From contig OY365809.1 of the NCBI GenBank assembly GCA_959347315.1, forward strand, positions 7,046,853 to 7,110,852: DNA of 64,000 nt, read 5' to 3'. Made by a program: the position numbers and the translations under genes. The notes beneath the pieces were generated by a model, which had not been told where the DNA came from, made no database searches, and saw only the letters and a list, made by a program, of their open reading frames with translations. Below are positions 11,782 to 40,416 of the stretch, piece by piece. Source of the stretch: Bimastos eiseni. Taxonomy: Eukaryota; Annelida; Clitellata; Crassiclitellata; Lumbricidae. Positions within the stretch are counted from its first letter, which is position 1; every line of letters starts with the position of its first letter.

Positions 11782-13721
11782 CAGGCTAAACACAGGCCTA
11801 GTCGTAGGCCTACGTGTAGTTGGCGAGTACAAACTACAACTGCTTGGAGAATTGCCTACAGTTTCATTCTTTACTTTAAAAACTTTTGTCACCAAGCGAC
11901 TTGCTTAAAGGCAAAATGATACATGAATATTATTACCATGTTGTACCAAAAGTGGAACTATTCGCACCTGTTCTGATTTAGTACCACACTTCAGCAACAG
12001 CGACTGACAATTAGACTACTTTGCATGTGCGCATGTAGTTAGGCTGCGTTCTTAACGTGCAGCTGTGGGCTGCCTGGACGCCGTCGTCTGTGTTAAGTTT
12101 CGTCGTGGAATTTAATGCGACTGTTGAAGCAGTTGTGACTGTTCGGGTGAGCGTGCGCTCTCTGGCCGCCTACACCTCAATCGATGTTATCGGTTTCATT
12201 TGTTTTTCTCTGGTCCGTTAGGTCTGTCTTAGGCCTCGAAAGGCCACTTGGATTATAAGGCCTGAACACATGCGCCTGAACTCCAGCGTTGAACGTGTGG
12301 CATAAGTAGCACCTAACCGACGATTTATGATTTTGTTTGATTCCGAGTGTTATTAGGTAAGGTTAATGATTGATATCATCACCAAAACTGATTAAATACC
12401 GAAAACGTCATCAATTTTAATGAACGCGGTTTAATATAGCGCCATGCTCACTTTTTAATAAATTGATCCAGTGGGATCCATCACCTTGAATGAGCGCCAC
12501 TACATGTAGCTGACGCCTTTAAGGGTCTCCGCTTACAGACCGTGCCAGCCCAAATAGCCTGCATGTATGAAATAGTTCCCCATCGGTAGGTCTAGAAAGT
12601 TCTAGATAAACCGGCATCTTCACACTCAGACCATAAATAACGTGGAAGGCTGAACCAGTCATAATAATAGTCGTCATCGTCATCATAATTTTCGTCGTCA
12701 TCATCACTGCCATCGTCACAGTCTGATCGGCAGTGACGCTTCTCTAAGTTAAGTCTTAAAGGCCTTATTCCTCAAGTTTACTTTCACCAAATTATAAATA
12801 GGTGTCAGTTAAGTTTTAGAATGCCCTCTATGTAGCATCGATTTTGCTTGAATTTCTGCAACGGCAAGCACGCCGCTGACTTCATCCTCAAAGTGTCACT
12901 GAACCATCAAGCACTGACAGTTATGCTTGCTGAATCCTTTAAAACTGGACCGTGGATAGGGGAACATAAGACGTTGTGGATGGAAAACACACACGTTTGG
13001 TAAGCTTACATTTTCGTGAGAAAAATATAAAATTATCACTTCCTGTGATAAACCACAATAATCGATACACAGTGGCTTCTTGTCGTACTCAGCTAAGAGG
13101 GATGGGGATGTCGTAAAGACGTGACAGTCAACATGTAGGCCTATGGTCATTGGTCAGACAGGGTCAATGCCCTTACCACGTTCACTACCACGAAGCATCC
13201 GCTTTCTGTACTCAAGAGATTTCGAGCGTGGAGCTCTTGCTTCCTCTCATCTGCTCCGTAGACGTGCGAGCTGGATCCCAAACCAACGTTTCTCCTTCAG
13301 GAACTAATCAACAACCTCCTCCATTTCCTCGTAATTATGCATGTGCGATAGATTCTTGAGATGTGTCTGCCCATCTCACTGAAACCTTTCTCATAGCGGT
13401 TTTGAAACGCGATGACCCTTAGGCCTAATTATATAGGAACTGTTGGCGTTTACCAGCGTCAGAAGGCAAGAAATGTGTTGGGCATCGTGTACGTTTAAAA
13501 GCATCTAACTAAAATTGAAATCCCGGGAAGGAATGGCGTCGGAATAAAAACAGGCATGGATTATATATTTTGAATAAAACGGAAAAAGTTGAATCAAGGG
13601 AAACTATATAGGTCCTAATAGTGTAAAATTCCGACTCAGGCTGAAACCTATGGCTATGAACAAATACATTTTCGATGCACGGGGATTTCGCTCATGCCCT
13701 TCATGCATATCTGCTCAAGAC
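11782..13721. other. Intergenic DNA, no gene seen
   Basis: Contains TAGGCCTA words (about 11796-11812, 13137, 13421) and a GTCGTCATCGTCATC-like triplet stretch at 12668-12715. No exon with good splice sites or recognisable protein could be supported. Confidence 0.5.
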
Positions 13722-14054
13722 CAGAGGTACAAAAAAAACCAAGATTTAAAAAATCAGAAGTTGGTTTTTGGTTTTATTTGGTTTTTTGGTTTTTAGTTTT
13801 CCTTTGGATCTTGTAACAACAGTTTTGCTAAAAGAGTATCAAGCACAGCATGAAAAAGAGCTCCAACTTGCTTGTATCATTAATTTAGCTTGATTTCCGA
13901 CTGAATAACACACAATTAGTAATATAATAGTAATATTAGTAAATTAAAAAATATATTAAAAAAACCAAAAATTACCATTTTCGTATTTTTTGTTTTTTTG
14001 TTGTAAAAAACCCAAAAACCAAATAACCAAAAAACCAACATGTTTGCAGCCCTG
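13722..14054. mobile_element. hAT-like MITE, family C
   Basis: Ends are CAGAGGTACAAA at the left and, on the other strand at the right, CAGGGCTGCAAA. Flanking 8-base repeats are CTCAAGAC (13714-13721) and CTCAAGAG (14055-14062), a 7 of 8 match. Inside each end lies a longer inverted stretch made of GGTTTTTTGGTT-like units, so the element can fold back on itself. It is AT-rich and non-coding. Confidence 0.85.
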
Positions 14055-14644
14055 CTCAAGAGCGATTTTGACGCTCAATACTGGCGCGTAATAAATACAG
14101 ATACATAGGGTCTATTGTTCAATAATAAATAACAATGTCTTCCTTTCACCTCAAATTTTTTATCTGAAAGGTTTTTAGGTCGAGGATGTGAGAACGAAGT
14201 ATAGGACCTAGGCCTGGTACCAACCGACTGTCATGGTTGTTACGTGATAAATAGAGCAGTAATTTGTATCCATAGATATACTAAACCTGCACAACTAATT
14301 ATTCAGAATAGTCCAATGTGTCAAAATTTGTAACTTGGAGACTACTATTTTAAAGACTGATGGGTGTACCTAGTCTTATGTAATTGTTTTGATGATTAAA
14401 TTTGGATAAACCTGTGAAAAACAGTAAATTTCAGTTTTATATGGAGTAGTAACTCGTATGTTAACTTTAAGCCTACTGTGAATATTTGCGCTAGAAGAGT
14501 CTTTGAAATTGAAGCATCAATGTTTTCTTTTGTTGATGATGATGATTTTGCTCTCATGGTTTATTTTGTCACTAAATACAAGAAAATTATGTGCGGCATA
14601 TACTTCATTATAAATGAAATGAGACTATTTGCTTCTATAATGCT

Positions 14645-14699
14645 ATTTTACGATTTCTAACATGGCACGCACGCAGAAATCCAATGTGTCTGACCGAAG
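14645..14699 (+). repeat. 55-base direct repeat containing a start codon, copy 1
   Basis: Identical to 15718-15772. It contains an ATG (14662) followed by an open stretch reading MARTQKSNVSDR. Here the frame stops after 26 codons. Homology ends at CGAAG, where this copy continues GTCTAT (donor-like) and the other continues AACACT. Confidence 0.9.
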
Positions 14700-15465
14700 G
14701 TCTATTTCTACGCAGTTTATTTCGTCTGCTAAATTTTAATCCAGCCCTGCTGACGACGAGCAAGTAGTGCTGATAATTTGTAAAAACGTGTCCTTTTTAA
14801 CTATGAATAAATTAAGGCCAGTGCTGTATTAACTCGGTATTTGTTACCTACGTGGATACACAGTAGGTATGTAATATAAGTTACTAGATTATTTGAAAGA
14901 TTTTAACTTTTTAAGCAATAAATCTTGTGGTATTTGGATTCAACCACTTTCAAACAAACTGTTTAAGTGGTAGTATTCTTTCCATTTTGGACTTTTGTTG
15001 TTACCACAGGAGGAAGCGGCTTTTCTTAAATAAAGTTATCAGAGTTGTTCAGATGAGGGCACGGGTTAAAAAATGTATGTTTTGTGCATAAACGTTAAAG
15101 GTAACACTAATAATTGTTTGAAAGATGTAAAATAATCATGGATTTTAATTATAATTTGCAATGAGTTACATTGTAAATGAATGCATGCTGGCATGGTGTT
15201 AGCATAGTAGATATAGTTACTACAGTGGACAAAGTTAATACCACACTTGTGTGTTTCCATCCCCATGGTAACACTAACACCACAGGTTTGCTACAAACAA
15301 TAGCATGGTATTACCATCTCTTCTTGCACCTTCACCACGAAATTTACTGTGGCATTACCATTTTCATCATTATTGTGTGTCTCTCTCTCCCTATTCCAAG
15401 TCTAGAAAAGGCCTTGGTACTAGAATTTTAATTCACCTGAATTGATTTAGGTGGCCAAAAAACAG

Positions 15466-15672
15466 CATCGGTAATGAAGGTCGGTTAGGATCAGAGTAGG
15501 CATCGTGAGGGTCGGTTAGCGTTAGGATTAGTGTAGTTTATAGATATAGTATAAGGGTCAGGGTCAGTGTTCAAGACCATATATAAAAACAAAACGACAC
15601 TAACCCTAACTGACCCTCACGATGCCTGCCATGACCTTAACTGACCCTCACGATAACCGACCCTTACGATGC
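15466..15672. repeat. Inverted dispersed repeat (GGGTCGGTTAG family)
   Basis: The left part carries GGCATCGTGAGGGTCGGTTA. The right part carries the complement of GCATCGTGAGGGTCAGTTAG followed by a TTAGTGTCGTTTTG-like block, so the segment is a fold-back. A third, plus-strand copy lies at 33241-33345. The units are loosely telomere-like (GGTTAGGGTCAGGGTTAG) but are not TTAGGG arrays. Confidence 0.75.
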
Positions 15673-15717
15673 TTTAGGAAAAATTAAATAAAATATTTTT
15701 CATGTACAGACTTTTTC

Positions 15718-15772
15718 ATTTTACGATTTCTAACATGGCACGCACGCAGAAATCCAATGTGTCTGACCGAAG
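15718..15772 (+). repeat. 55-base direct repeat containing a start codon, copy 2
   Basis: Exact partner of 14645-14699. From the ATG at 15735 the frame stays open to 15950 (about 71 codons), with no recognisable domain. See the finding on its possible exon-like boundary. Confidence 0.9.
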
Positions 15773-16501
15773 AACACTGAGCATATTAGGGCATAACCGA
15801 GTAGACAATTTCAGACTATATGCCGGATCCGGGTACGAACCAAATAGTAGCGGCAAATGTCTTTACTCTCTAATGTTTACCAGAAAGTGGGTGGAGCCAA
15901 TTCAAGTGGGAATGCAACCAAAAGAAATTAAAATATACAAATTAACATAATTATTTTAAAGAAACTTCAATGGAATGTTAAGTTCTTGTTCAATTAATCG
16001 AAAACTTATAAGCAAATCCGTTCATCCTAAATTTATTTGATGAAAAAATATCATTTTATAAAAAAAATTATTTTATCAAAAAAGTTATTTTTGGCTATTA
16101 GCATATGTCTTGAAGCTTCTATGCTTGTGTGCTCCAAAATACGTAGAAGGAAAAGGCAATGAACATGCTCAATAATATGTGCATGGAAAAAGCAATGAAG
16201 TGTGATGTTACGACATCCTTGTAGTCTTCTATCATCATCAACATCTTCACATCTGTATTGTGATCATGATCAAGATCTTTATGATCATCAACATTACCTC
16301 CATCATAATAGTAATAATAATTGAATAATAATATATATATGTTTTAAAAATAAAACTATAATAATAAAATAACAATGATAATATAATAAAATTAGTAGAA
16401 TAATGTAGTCAAATATATAATACGATTCTGCCAAAAAATAATTTCATCAAAGGCAATCCACGAAGTAGTAAAATGAAGCATTCTTTTGTTGATCTGTATA
16501 G
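15773..16501. other. Immediate upstream region of the CDKL2 start codon
   Basis: AT-rich, with a GATCATGATCAAGATC-like stretch near 16260-16285. It ends in a pyrimidine-rich tract and TAG (16499-16501) that could be a 3' splice site, so the kinase start codon probably lies in an internal exon with a 5' leader spliced from upstream. No TATA-type promoter can be called with confidence. Confidence 0.4.
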
Positions 16502-32640
<16,139 letters not shown>

Positions 32641-33470
32641 AGCACTGCTGAGCAAATCTGTCCTCCAGAACAGCTAAACACTCCTGTCCAACCTACCACT
32701 AATCTTCCATCTGTCTAGCAAGACAAAACATTGCATCATAGGACGATGGACTGCCTGTGAAGTCATCATATTCTGCACTTTCTACTCTATTTATTTACAT
32801 AACACTGCTCCACTCAAGCATTTCTGTTTTCAATTACCATACTTTACGTAATGCTATGCCAACAGGTTTTTATTGCATTAAAGAGGTACATCATACATTT
32901 AAGCATTACCTAGCATTTCTAGTTATCTTTGCCTTCGCATAGAAAATAATTTATTATTCGTATTGTTATTTGTTGTCGTTTCAATAGAAAGAGTCAGAGT
33001 AAGCGGCTGGCATGAGAAGTTGTCTTTCAGATTGACCAGTATCAGTAAAACCGTTGTTCTATGTCTAGCTTAGACATTTAGAGAATTATCAGTCATCTCT
33101 TCAGTTCTTATTCTTTCTTTAATTTATCTCATCCTCTGAACAAAATCATCTGACAGAACTTAGGTAATACTGGAGTACGTAAATACCCTTAATATTCATG
33201 TAATGCTTCGTGCTTTCTAGAGCGAGCAAATCAGACTGAAATTGGTAATATAGGTCGGTCAGGGTTAGGTTAAGCATCGTGAGGGTCGGTTAGGCGTCGC
33301 ATGGGTCGTTTAGGGTCAGGGTTAGTGTCGTTTTTAGACATTTACAAAAATATATTGTATAGGGTGTTGGTGTACTCCAGTAATACCCTGAACTTGCTCC
33401 TTTATCCACACTAGTCTGGTTTGGCTAAGTGCCACTCGCTGTGGTCGGTCCAACGTTTTGCAATAAACGC
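32641..33470 (+). other. Probable CDKL2 3' untranslated region
   Basis: Two polyadenylation-type hexamers follow the stop: ATTAAA at 32877-32882 and AATAAA at 33462-33467. Either could end the message. Between them lies the third copy of the GGGTCGGTTAG repeat. Confidence 0.45.
33241..33345 (+). repeat. Dispersed GGGTCGGTTAG-family repeat, third copy
   Basis: Shares GCATCGTGAGGGTCGGTTAG and GGGTTAGTGTCGTTTT with the fold-back at 15466-15672. Confidence 0.75.
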
Positions 33471-36400
33471 CCAAGCATCCAATGACTCCTCGACTTTCTA
33501 TTCCATAAACACTTCAAAATCATGTTTACATCCTGTAGACAGGAAACGGGATTCTCTTCCCTACTGAAACATACTTAAGAGACCAGCTTAATAGCATTAA
33601 TGGTTATGCTACACAAAGTAACCACAAACTTCAGCCGTCATCTGATACCTTCAAAATCTCAATGAAAGCAAAGACCTAGAAGTGCCAACTACCTTCCTAA
33701 CCATCATTTTGTAGTTTGAATTAAACAAAGGTATTATATTATTGTTACTATTATACATGAAAATATGATTATTTCTGAGAGCAGACTTCCTGCCTGACCA
33801 CAAACAGTTTGTGGCCGTATTGACCGCCCGCAATGTATGGAAAGCCAATGGATTGATAAAAGATTGGATGAATTATTGGATGGTTGGATAGATGAATCTT
33901 CACATGGCCAGATAAGTCCTGGTCTACTGCAACTTGCCATAAATATTGATTTTAAAGATCAAGCTACAACAAATCAAAGCAGATGAACACAGTTTCCCGG
34001 AGTTCAGCCATAGGCTATTGGGCAACATAGCGGCATGAAGTTATTAATTCCGAGGCATATATTTTCTATAATATCCTCTAACACTAGGTCTTAAACGTAA
34101 TGCCCGAATATGAACAGGTTTACCTCGGCTGATCTAGTTGTAGAGGATAGGCCATATTATATATATATATATATATATATAATATTTATTTATTTATATA
34201 TAAAGAGAGACAATGACCCTCTGAACTCAGAGTTTAGCACATGAGCCAGGAAGACTGTCTATCTTGCCGATTGAGAGTCATAATGCAAAAAAAATCCACC
34301 AGAGGTTGCTCTCAGAGTCCCATTTGTGTCACTTGTCAAAATACCCTATCCAGAGACGAAATCAAATCCTTCCTACCGATGATTTATCAAACTTAAAATC
34401 AGATAAACAGCTATCAAAATTCTAAAACTATCACAGTTCTGTTAGTATTTACAATTTACAAAGACTCCACTCTGCAAAGACCAAAGCATAAATAAAACTT
34501 CTACAGATTTCATTAATTGCAAGTTGCATTTTCTTTAACCTCAAAAGTTTTTCTTTAAATCTGCCAAAAAACTTACGGAGCTTCGCCTGGCTACATATAG
34601 GACTACAGTAGTGATTTTGACTAGCAAAATTAACACATTCTAGAATTGCAATTTTAAATTCTCAGTATGCACATCAAATGACAAAGTATGCTAAAAAGAT
34701 TAGTTGAAGCAGTCCATGAAAACTGCAAATCTGCACTTGTACGTTACAGTTTTATATAAGTTTAATACTATAGTTAATGTTTATCAATTTTTTACTCTGA
34801 ATCGAGTTCAAATTTATCTTCTACACCATTGCTTTCTCTGGATCTACTGTCTCTCCTTCTGTTATAAGTTACCTTGATGTTATTAATTACTTAGGTAGTC
34901 CTACCTAGCAGGACAATTGTTCCTTCTGGGTCCCTGTTTGTTGCTGATGATGAAAAATAGTTGTTATAAATAATTAATTTATACAACAGAGAGGGCCATC
35001 AATGCAGTACATTGTGTGAAATTTAGGATTTGTTGTCCCTTCCCAACTGAATAGCCTGCCTTCAAGTGCATAAAACACCTCTCCTAAATTGAACAGCAAA
35101 CTATCCTAAACAGTGTGAGTACATTATCAAAATATTTAAACAGAAACTACATGTATCACTTTCAATGGTGTGCAAAGAATTATTTAAAAGCATTTTCAAT
35201 GCTTAATTTAGAATAATAAGAAATAAGTAGCAGAACACCTGAAAATTCCAATTCAAAATTGTATGTTCCATTTGTAACTGCTCACTGTCCCTATTTAAAA
35301 TTTGTCCCTACACTGCCAGCAGCCCAACTTATTTGCAGTCTTAATAGAGCAGAATACCAGGAACTGCCAAACATTGAAACTCTGATAACTCAAAAATTGA
35401 AACTGACAACTGAAGTATTTACAAACTGTCGAGTACGTTAGACAGGTAGATAAAATCAAAATTTAAGCTCAGTTTAGGCGAGTTGAAGGCTGCTCGCTAG
35501 TGTAAGGCATTAGCAGGCTGGACTGTCAATTGCGATGTTTTGTATTCCTATAGTTTGTTAAATGGAAATTTCATCATAAAATTGCTCTTACAGCCACAGT
35601 CCATACTGTTAAAATTGAAATTTTATGTTCTACATTAACTTTTAAGGAACGCCTGACAAATGTCTAAACTCAAATGTCCCCTACGACCATAGTAAATGTG
35701 TCAAGCAGGCAGGCAGGCAGATGAAATACAATACCAGCATTAATACAATGATACTAATATGAGGATACCCCATTGGAATACCTAACACTCTTTGAAATGT
35801 TGGTCACTTAAATACTAGATCATAGAAAATCTTCATATAAAGCATAATTTTATTTTCTGCAGCTGCATTTTCAAAATGCATTTAATTTTGAATTACTGTC
35901 ACCAACACAATTTACATGAAATTCCCATTATAATGACCTGCATCACAGGACAGTGGTACCTGATAACTTATATTAAAAGGCTTATGAAAGTCCCAAACAT
36001 ACTAAAATTCGACTATGACAAAAAAGCCTATTCAAAACAAACAGGAAACTTACGACACAGGAATACACTAAACTATGTTATAGTAACTCAAAACAAAGTG
36101 ATAGAGAAATTTAAAAATATATTCCAATACATTTTAGGATTTGATCAACGCTTTCACTCAGTGATCAACTCAAGATTGGCCAAACGAATGATATCAAATT
36201 TTTATATGTCAATGAATTAGTTAATCAAATTTCTAATGAAAATTTATTTCTAAATGAAACTCACAAAAACAGAAACTCACAAGAAAAGCTATACAGCACC
36301 GATACTGGATTCACGTTTCTCTCTCAACATCATTATGAATCAACTAAACACAACCAAACCCTCAAGAAAATTAACTGATATCCAGCTGAAAACTAGAATA

Positions 36401-36659
36401 CAATCAAACTCAAGTCACACTTAAAAGAAACCAAATCAATACAAGATTATGAGCCTTCAACCTTCCAACCCACTCCACAGAAATCCAGTTGAGAACTGGA
36501 AGGTCACACTCTCCAAAGTCGAAAATTCAATCCATACTCCATGACATCATTCCAAGTTCTATGAAATCAACGTGTTAACACAAACTCAATCAATGGTTTG
36601 ACCTTAATCAGAGTATTCTATAGAAGCCAGCTGCACATCTTATGCAGAAATTACACTTT

Positions 36660-37170
36660 AATCAGCATCAGTGCCTTGTTTTCCACTGTTACAGTGGCTC
36701 TGTTGTAAGCTAGCAGTCCACTGTTACGTCATATGTCTCTCCCTCTCTGATTCCTCCAGGCCTGAATTGATCCCTCCCATGGGAGGGTCAGCCACACGAA
36801 TCCTTCTTCTCCTTCTTTCTCTAACCAATGCCTTCTTCCTTCAATTTTAAAAGTTTTATATTATCTCCCCATCTCACTTTATGTCGTCCCCGACTGCAGC
36901 ATCCAATGGTATCTGCTCTCATAATTCTTAAAATGCACGTTCATCCACTCAGACTTCTCATCACGTGACCGTGTGCTATCTCATTCTGGCGTCTCATACT
37001 TTGTTCATGATACATGCCACTCTCGGTGTCTTTATGATGACTTTGCATAATTTCTTATTCATTAGCAAGACTCCTCAGCATTCTCACTTCCATTCTCTCC
37101 AATAACCCTTCCTCTCTCCTCATCAGCGTCCAAACCTCTGCTCTATACATTCCCCCATCACATGATAGTT
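36660..37170 (-). mobile_element. Decayed non-LTR retrotransposon (reverse-transcriptase C-terminal relic)
   Basis: Minus-strand translation, with stops and frame breaks, gives AEVWTLMRREEG, LLERMEVRMLRSLANE, an AHGHVMRS block and an RADTIGCCSRGRHKVRWGDN block. This is the usual order at the C-terminus of RTE/Jockey-like LINE ORF2 (GAE-WTL, EMRMLRR, GHVMR, GR-R-RW). A strongly eroded fragment, not functional. Confidence 0.65.
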
Positions 37171-39910
37171 TTCATATCTCTATTGTTCCCTTGAGATGAA
37201 TTGACATTTTGGTCTCACTTCTTAATCTGAATATCTTGAAAACTTATACAACAGTTTATACAAGTTTAAGAAAAGTACACAGGAGATCAAAAGAAATAAA
37301 AAATATTTTGCATTCAAAGTAGGATAAGCAGAGAGATCTTGTCTATTGTCTCAAGAGACCAATCATTATCATGAAATATTTCATTTAACAGTGTATTGGC
37401 TTAAATTTACACCTAATACATTGCTATATCTACATACAGTGAATGCTGCACATAGTTTAATTTTGGCATAAGATCATAGGATCATCATCTGTCACGAAAC
37501 TCTTTGCAAGTCCTGCATCACAGACTATCGAGTCATATCCAGTTGAGCTCGGCACAGGAAAATGAGAATTTGTATATCGATATTTAAATACCTCCTTAAC
37601 CTTTCGAAATACGACATTGTATGGACATTCTGCAGCATAAACGAGTCTTCTGCGTGAAGTACAAATATCAAATTCCATCAGAAACAAAACAATTCTACAG
37701 ATATTCTACACGCTGCATCAAGACTAAATTGCAGTAACACAACCAATTTCTACAAAGCTCAGCAGTACAGGTTATCACAAAAAATAAAGTTCAGGTCAGT
37801 TTTCTTGCAAGCCTGACACTGATATTTTGCAATCTGTATCTACTCAGGATATTAGTATTCAAACTCTGTACCATGCTTGCGCTTTAAAACTCTAATACAA
37901 AGAAAAATGCACCTAACACAGCAAACCACTGCTTAATACTTGAATACTGACTACAGTGACTAGTCTACGACCACTACAATTTTAAAACAAATGCTCACCC
38001 TAGAAAACTATAATATTCAATACTTGTAAGTTCTAATTAAAAAGTTATCATTAATAGGATTTTACGATTTAAACTCCAGATATATCAGAACTCCGTAAGA
38101 ACTTTTAAGTTGTGGAAGCAATGTCCCGTAATCCTGTGAATAGTCCGGTCCTCAGCTTTGTCTAAATTGTATGTGATCAAAGCCTTCCGAGCTACCTCAG
38201 TGATGGAAAACCATTCCCATTTGGACTTAGTTCTAGCCCTTTGTTACAAGGCAAAGGCACATCTGATTATGCCAGAAGATATAGGTCAAGGGTATAATTA
38301 CAGAAAACTTGCCAAGAGAAACCACTTCATTTAGGAGACAAAATGTGCATTTTCATGGTCAACTTCAAGAGGTATATTTGTAAGAGCTCTCTTTAAACTA
38401 GTCCCAATTCAGTTGTGTTTCTAAACTAATAAAGCATAACTATCAACTTACCACAGGTCTTTGCCATGATGTGGTTGAGCTAAGGACATATAGCTATTTG
38501 CTTGGCCTTAACCTTTGAAAAGCCATCGAATCTTAGCACCACAATGTAAAGCAGTATGGAATTTGATAACAACCCTGCATTAAATCTTGCATGCTGAATA
38601 TACAAAGATTTGACAAAAAACACGTAGTGTGGAGAAGCGGATGTACGTATATTTACACTAGAGAAAGAAATTCTGACTCATCATGCATGACATACTGAGC
38701 CACAGGCAAGAAGATATAAGAATGTATTGAAGATAATTAATGGGATTACACTCTGTTGCCAAATGACAGAGAAATTGCTCCATGAAGAGGATTGATCAAA
38801 CAGCGCACAGTCACAACCCAGAATGTAATACAAACAGCATTTTCTAAAAACGTCTTCTACATAAATAGCTCACCATAAATATCATTGTATCATGCATGCA
38901 GTATCATTGATGCTTTGTTGCATAATATCACTCTGGACAGTCAGACCGCTAGCCACAAGCAATGCACGACACGAACACTGTCACGTGTTGTTCCATGCAC
39001 TCATGACATGATTCGTGTCATGCACGACATGTTCCACATTTGCTGTTCATCTCAAAACATCCTGCATAAAAACCCAGTATGTGCATCCGTGATGCATGAA
39101 ATGCAAATAAGCCTAAAGTGTCGTACCATTCGTCCATGACACCACCCACCATAGGAACACCAGTGTCATATACCTTACATTCGGAGATAACTCAACTGGT
39201 ACTGGACACATTGACAAAAATTACCCTACACAAAACATGACAGAACAGCCGCAAATGCTTCATAGAAACTGCCCAACAACTACCGCAACAACTGCCAGAT
39301 AGTGATCACAAGTTTCGCAAGTTAACATAAATACTAAAATAGACTATATGTCACCAATTGTTGTGTTAAAATGTCTGATAAATATCTAAACCAAATATCC
39401 TGAAATACCCAAAAGACTACAAATAATGAAGTGAATATCTTAAAATATTGCAATGTCTACCTGCCACAGCCACTCTAATGTAAAAACACAGACCTTATTG
39501 TAAACAACACGCTCGTAACGTAAATCATTTTGTCTGCTGACATTGCCGTGGTAACCCATCTAACTCAGTAACCTTGGCAACCAACACAGAAACCACAATT
39601 CATCATTCACTGGTGGCCAATGGAGTTGAATGGACATCGACCACAGCACTATGACTGGTTATCTCCCTTGTGCTGGACAAATGAGTCTAAAAAATAAACG
39701 GACATAAGTCTCATTTTAACTCTTTTTATGCATAGTAAAATTCCAATCAGCAACCAGACATATTGTTTCTTATAACAGGCATGCCTTGGGGAAGAATAAT
39801 TACAGCCCACCTACATCTAGTGAATTATCACAAGTGCAATAAGTGTGAGATTGACACAATTCATCAGACGTTCTCATAATATAGATTAAAACGTTATTTG
39901 TAAAATGTCA

Positions 39911-39990
39911 TTGAATGTCCATAGAGTAATGAATAAGACACCGGTATGCATATCAGAGGGAGTGAGTTCGATTCCCTTTACCACTAGATT
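39911..39990 (+). mobile_element. tRNA-like segment (SINE head or tRNA pseudogene)
   Basis: AATGAATAAGACACCGGTAT resembles the D-arm and anticodon-stem side of a tRNA and is followed by GAGTTCGATTCCC, a good B-box/T-arm. The acceptor stem does not pair well, so it is probably a SINE head or pseudogene. Confidence 0.45.
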
Positions 39991-40416
39991 GACTAGTCCT
40001 ACTTTCTTTAGGTAGAATCTGCATCTTTAATCTGCACCCATCAATGCCAAACAACAGCATCAAGAAACAGTTGTTGATGATTAAAACACCGACCGAGTAC
40101 TGAGAAAAACTGCTACTTTGTCAACAAAGTGAGCAATGTCATACAATTAAATAATCTTAAGATACGGAATTCCTATCACAGGCATTGCAGGACCTTTAGC
40201 TAGCTGTTGTTACATTTAATTAAAAACACATCTTTCTCCACAGTGATATTTTTAGATGTTTTCATAATAAGAGTGACCTAAATGTCTAATTAATAACAAC
40301 ATTAAGAATTTTAAACAGAAACACTGCACTAAACAATTGTATATTAAGAATAACTATGCATAGTAAGTGAGTAGTGAACGAAAATAGCTCTGAACATTAG
40401 TGGCACATAAACAGTT

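Larger units (their letters stand above)
33471..40416. other. Gap between the CDKL2 3' end and the last recognised CCSER-like exon
   Basis: About 7 kb of AT-rich sequence, with a TA tract at 34157-34200, a LINE relic and a tRNA-like segment. It probably includes the 3' UTR or unrecognised final exons of the minus-strand gene. The 114-codon plus-strand frame at 35876-36220 has no recognisable content. Self-complementary CATGCATG and GTCATGCACGACATG words cluster at 38885-39110. Confidence 0.5.

Noticed and set aside
15466..15672. Interstitial telomere array
   Set aside because: The words are only loosely similar to TTAGGG, not in register, and belong to a dispersed inverted repeat.
35876..36220. 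114-codon plus-strand frame
   Set aside because: AT-rich, unrecognisable, in a region likely to be the other gene's 3' end. Probably chance.
37457..37649. Minus-strand candidate last exon of the CCSER-like gene (good acceptor, open to a TAA, ending DDDPMILCQN)
   Set aside because: Its phase needs an upstream exon ending in phase 2, whereas the last recognised exon ends in phase 0, and no linking exon was found. It is worth remembering if transcripts reach this far.
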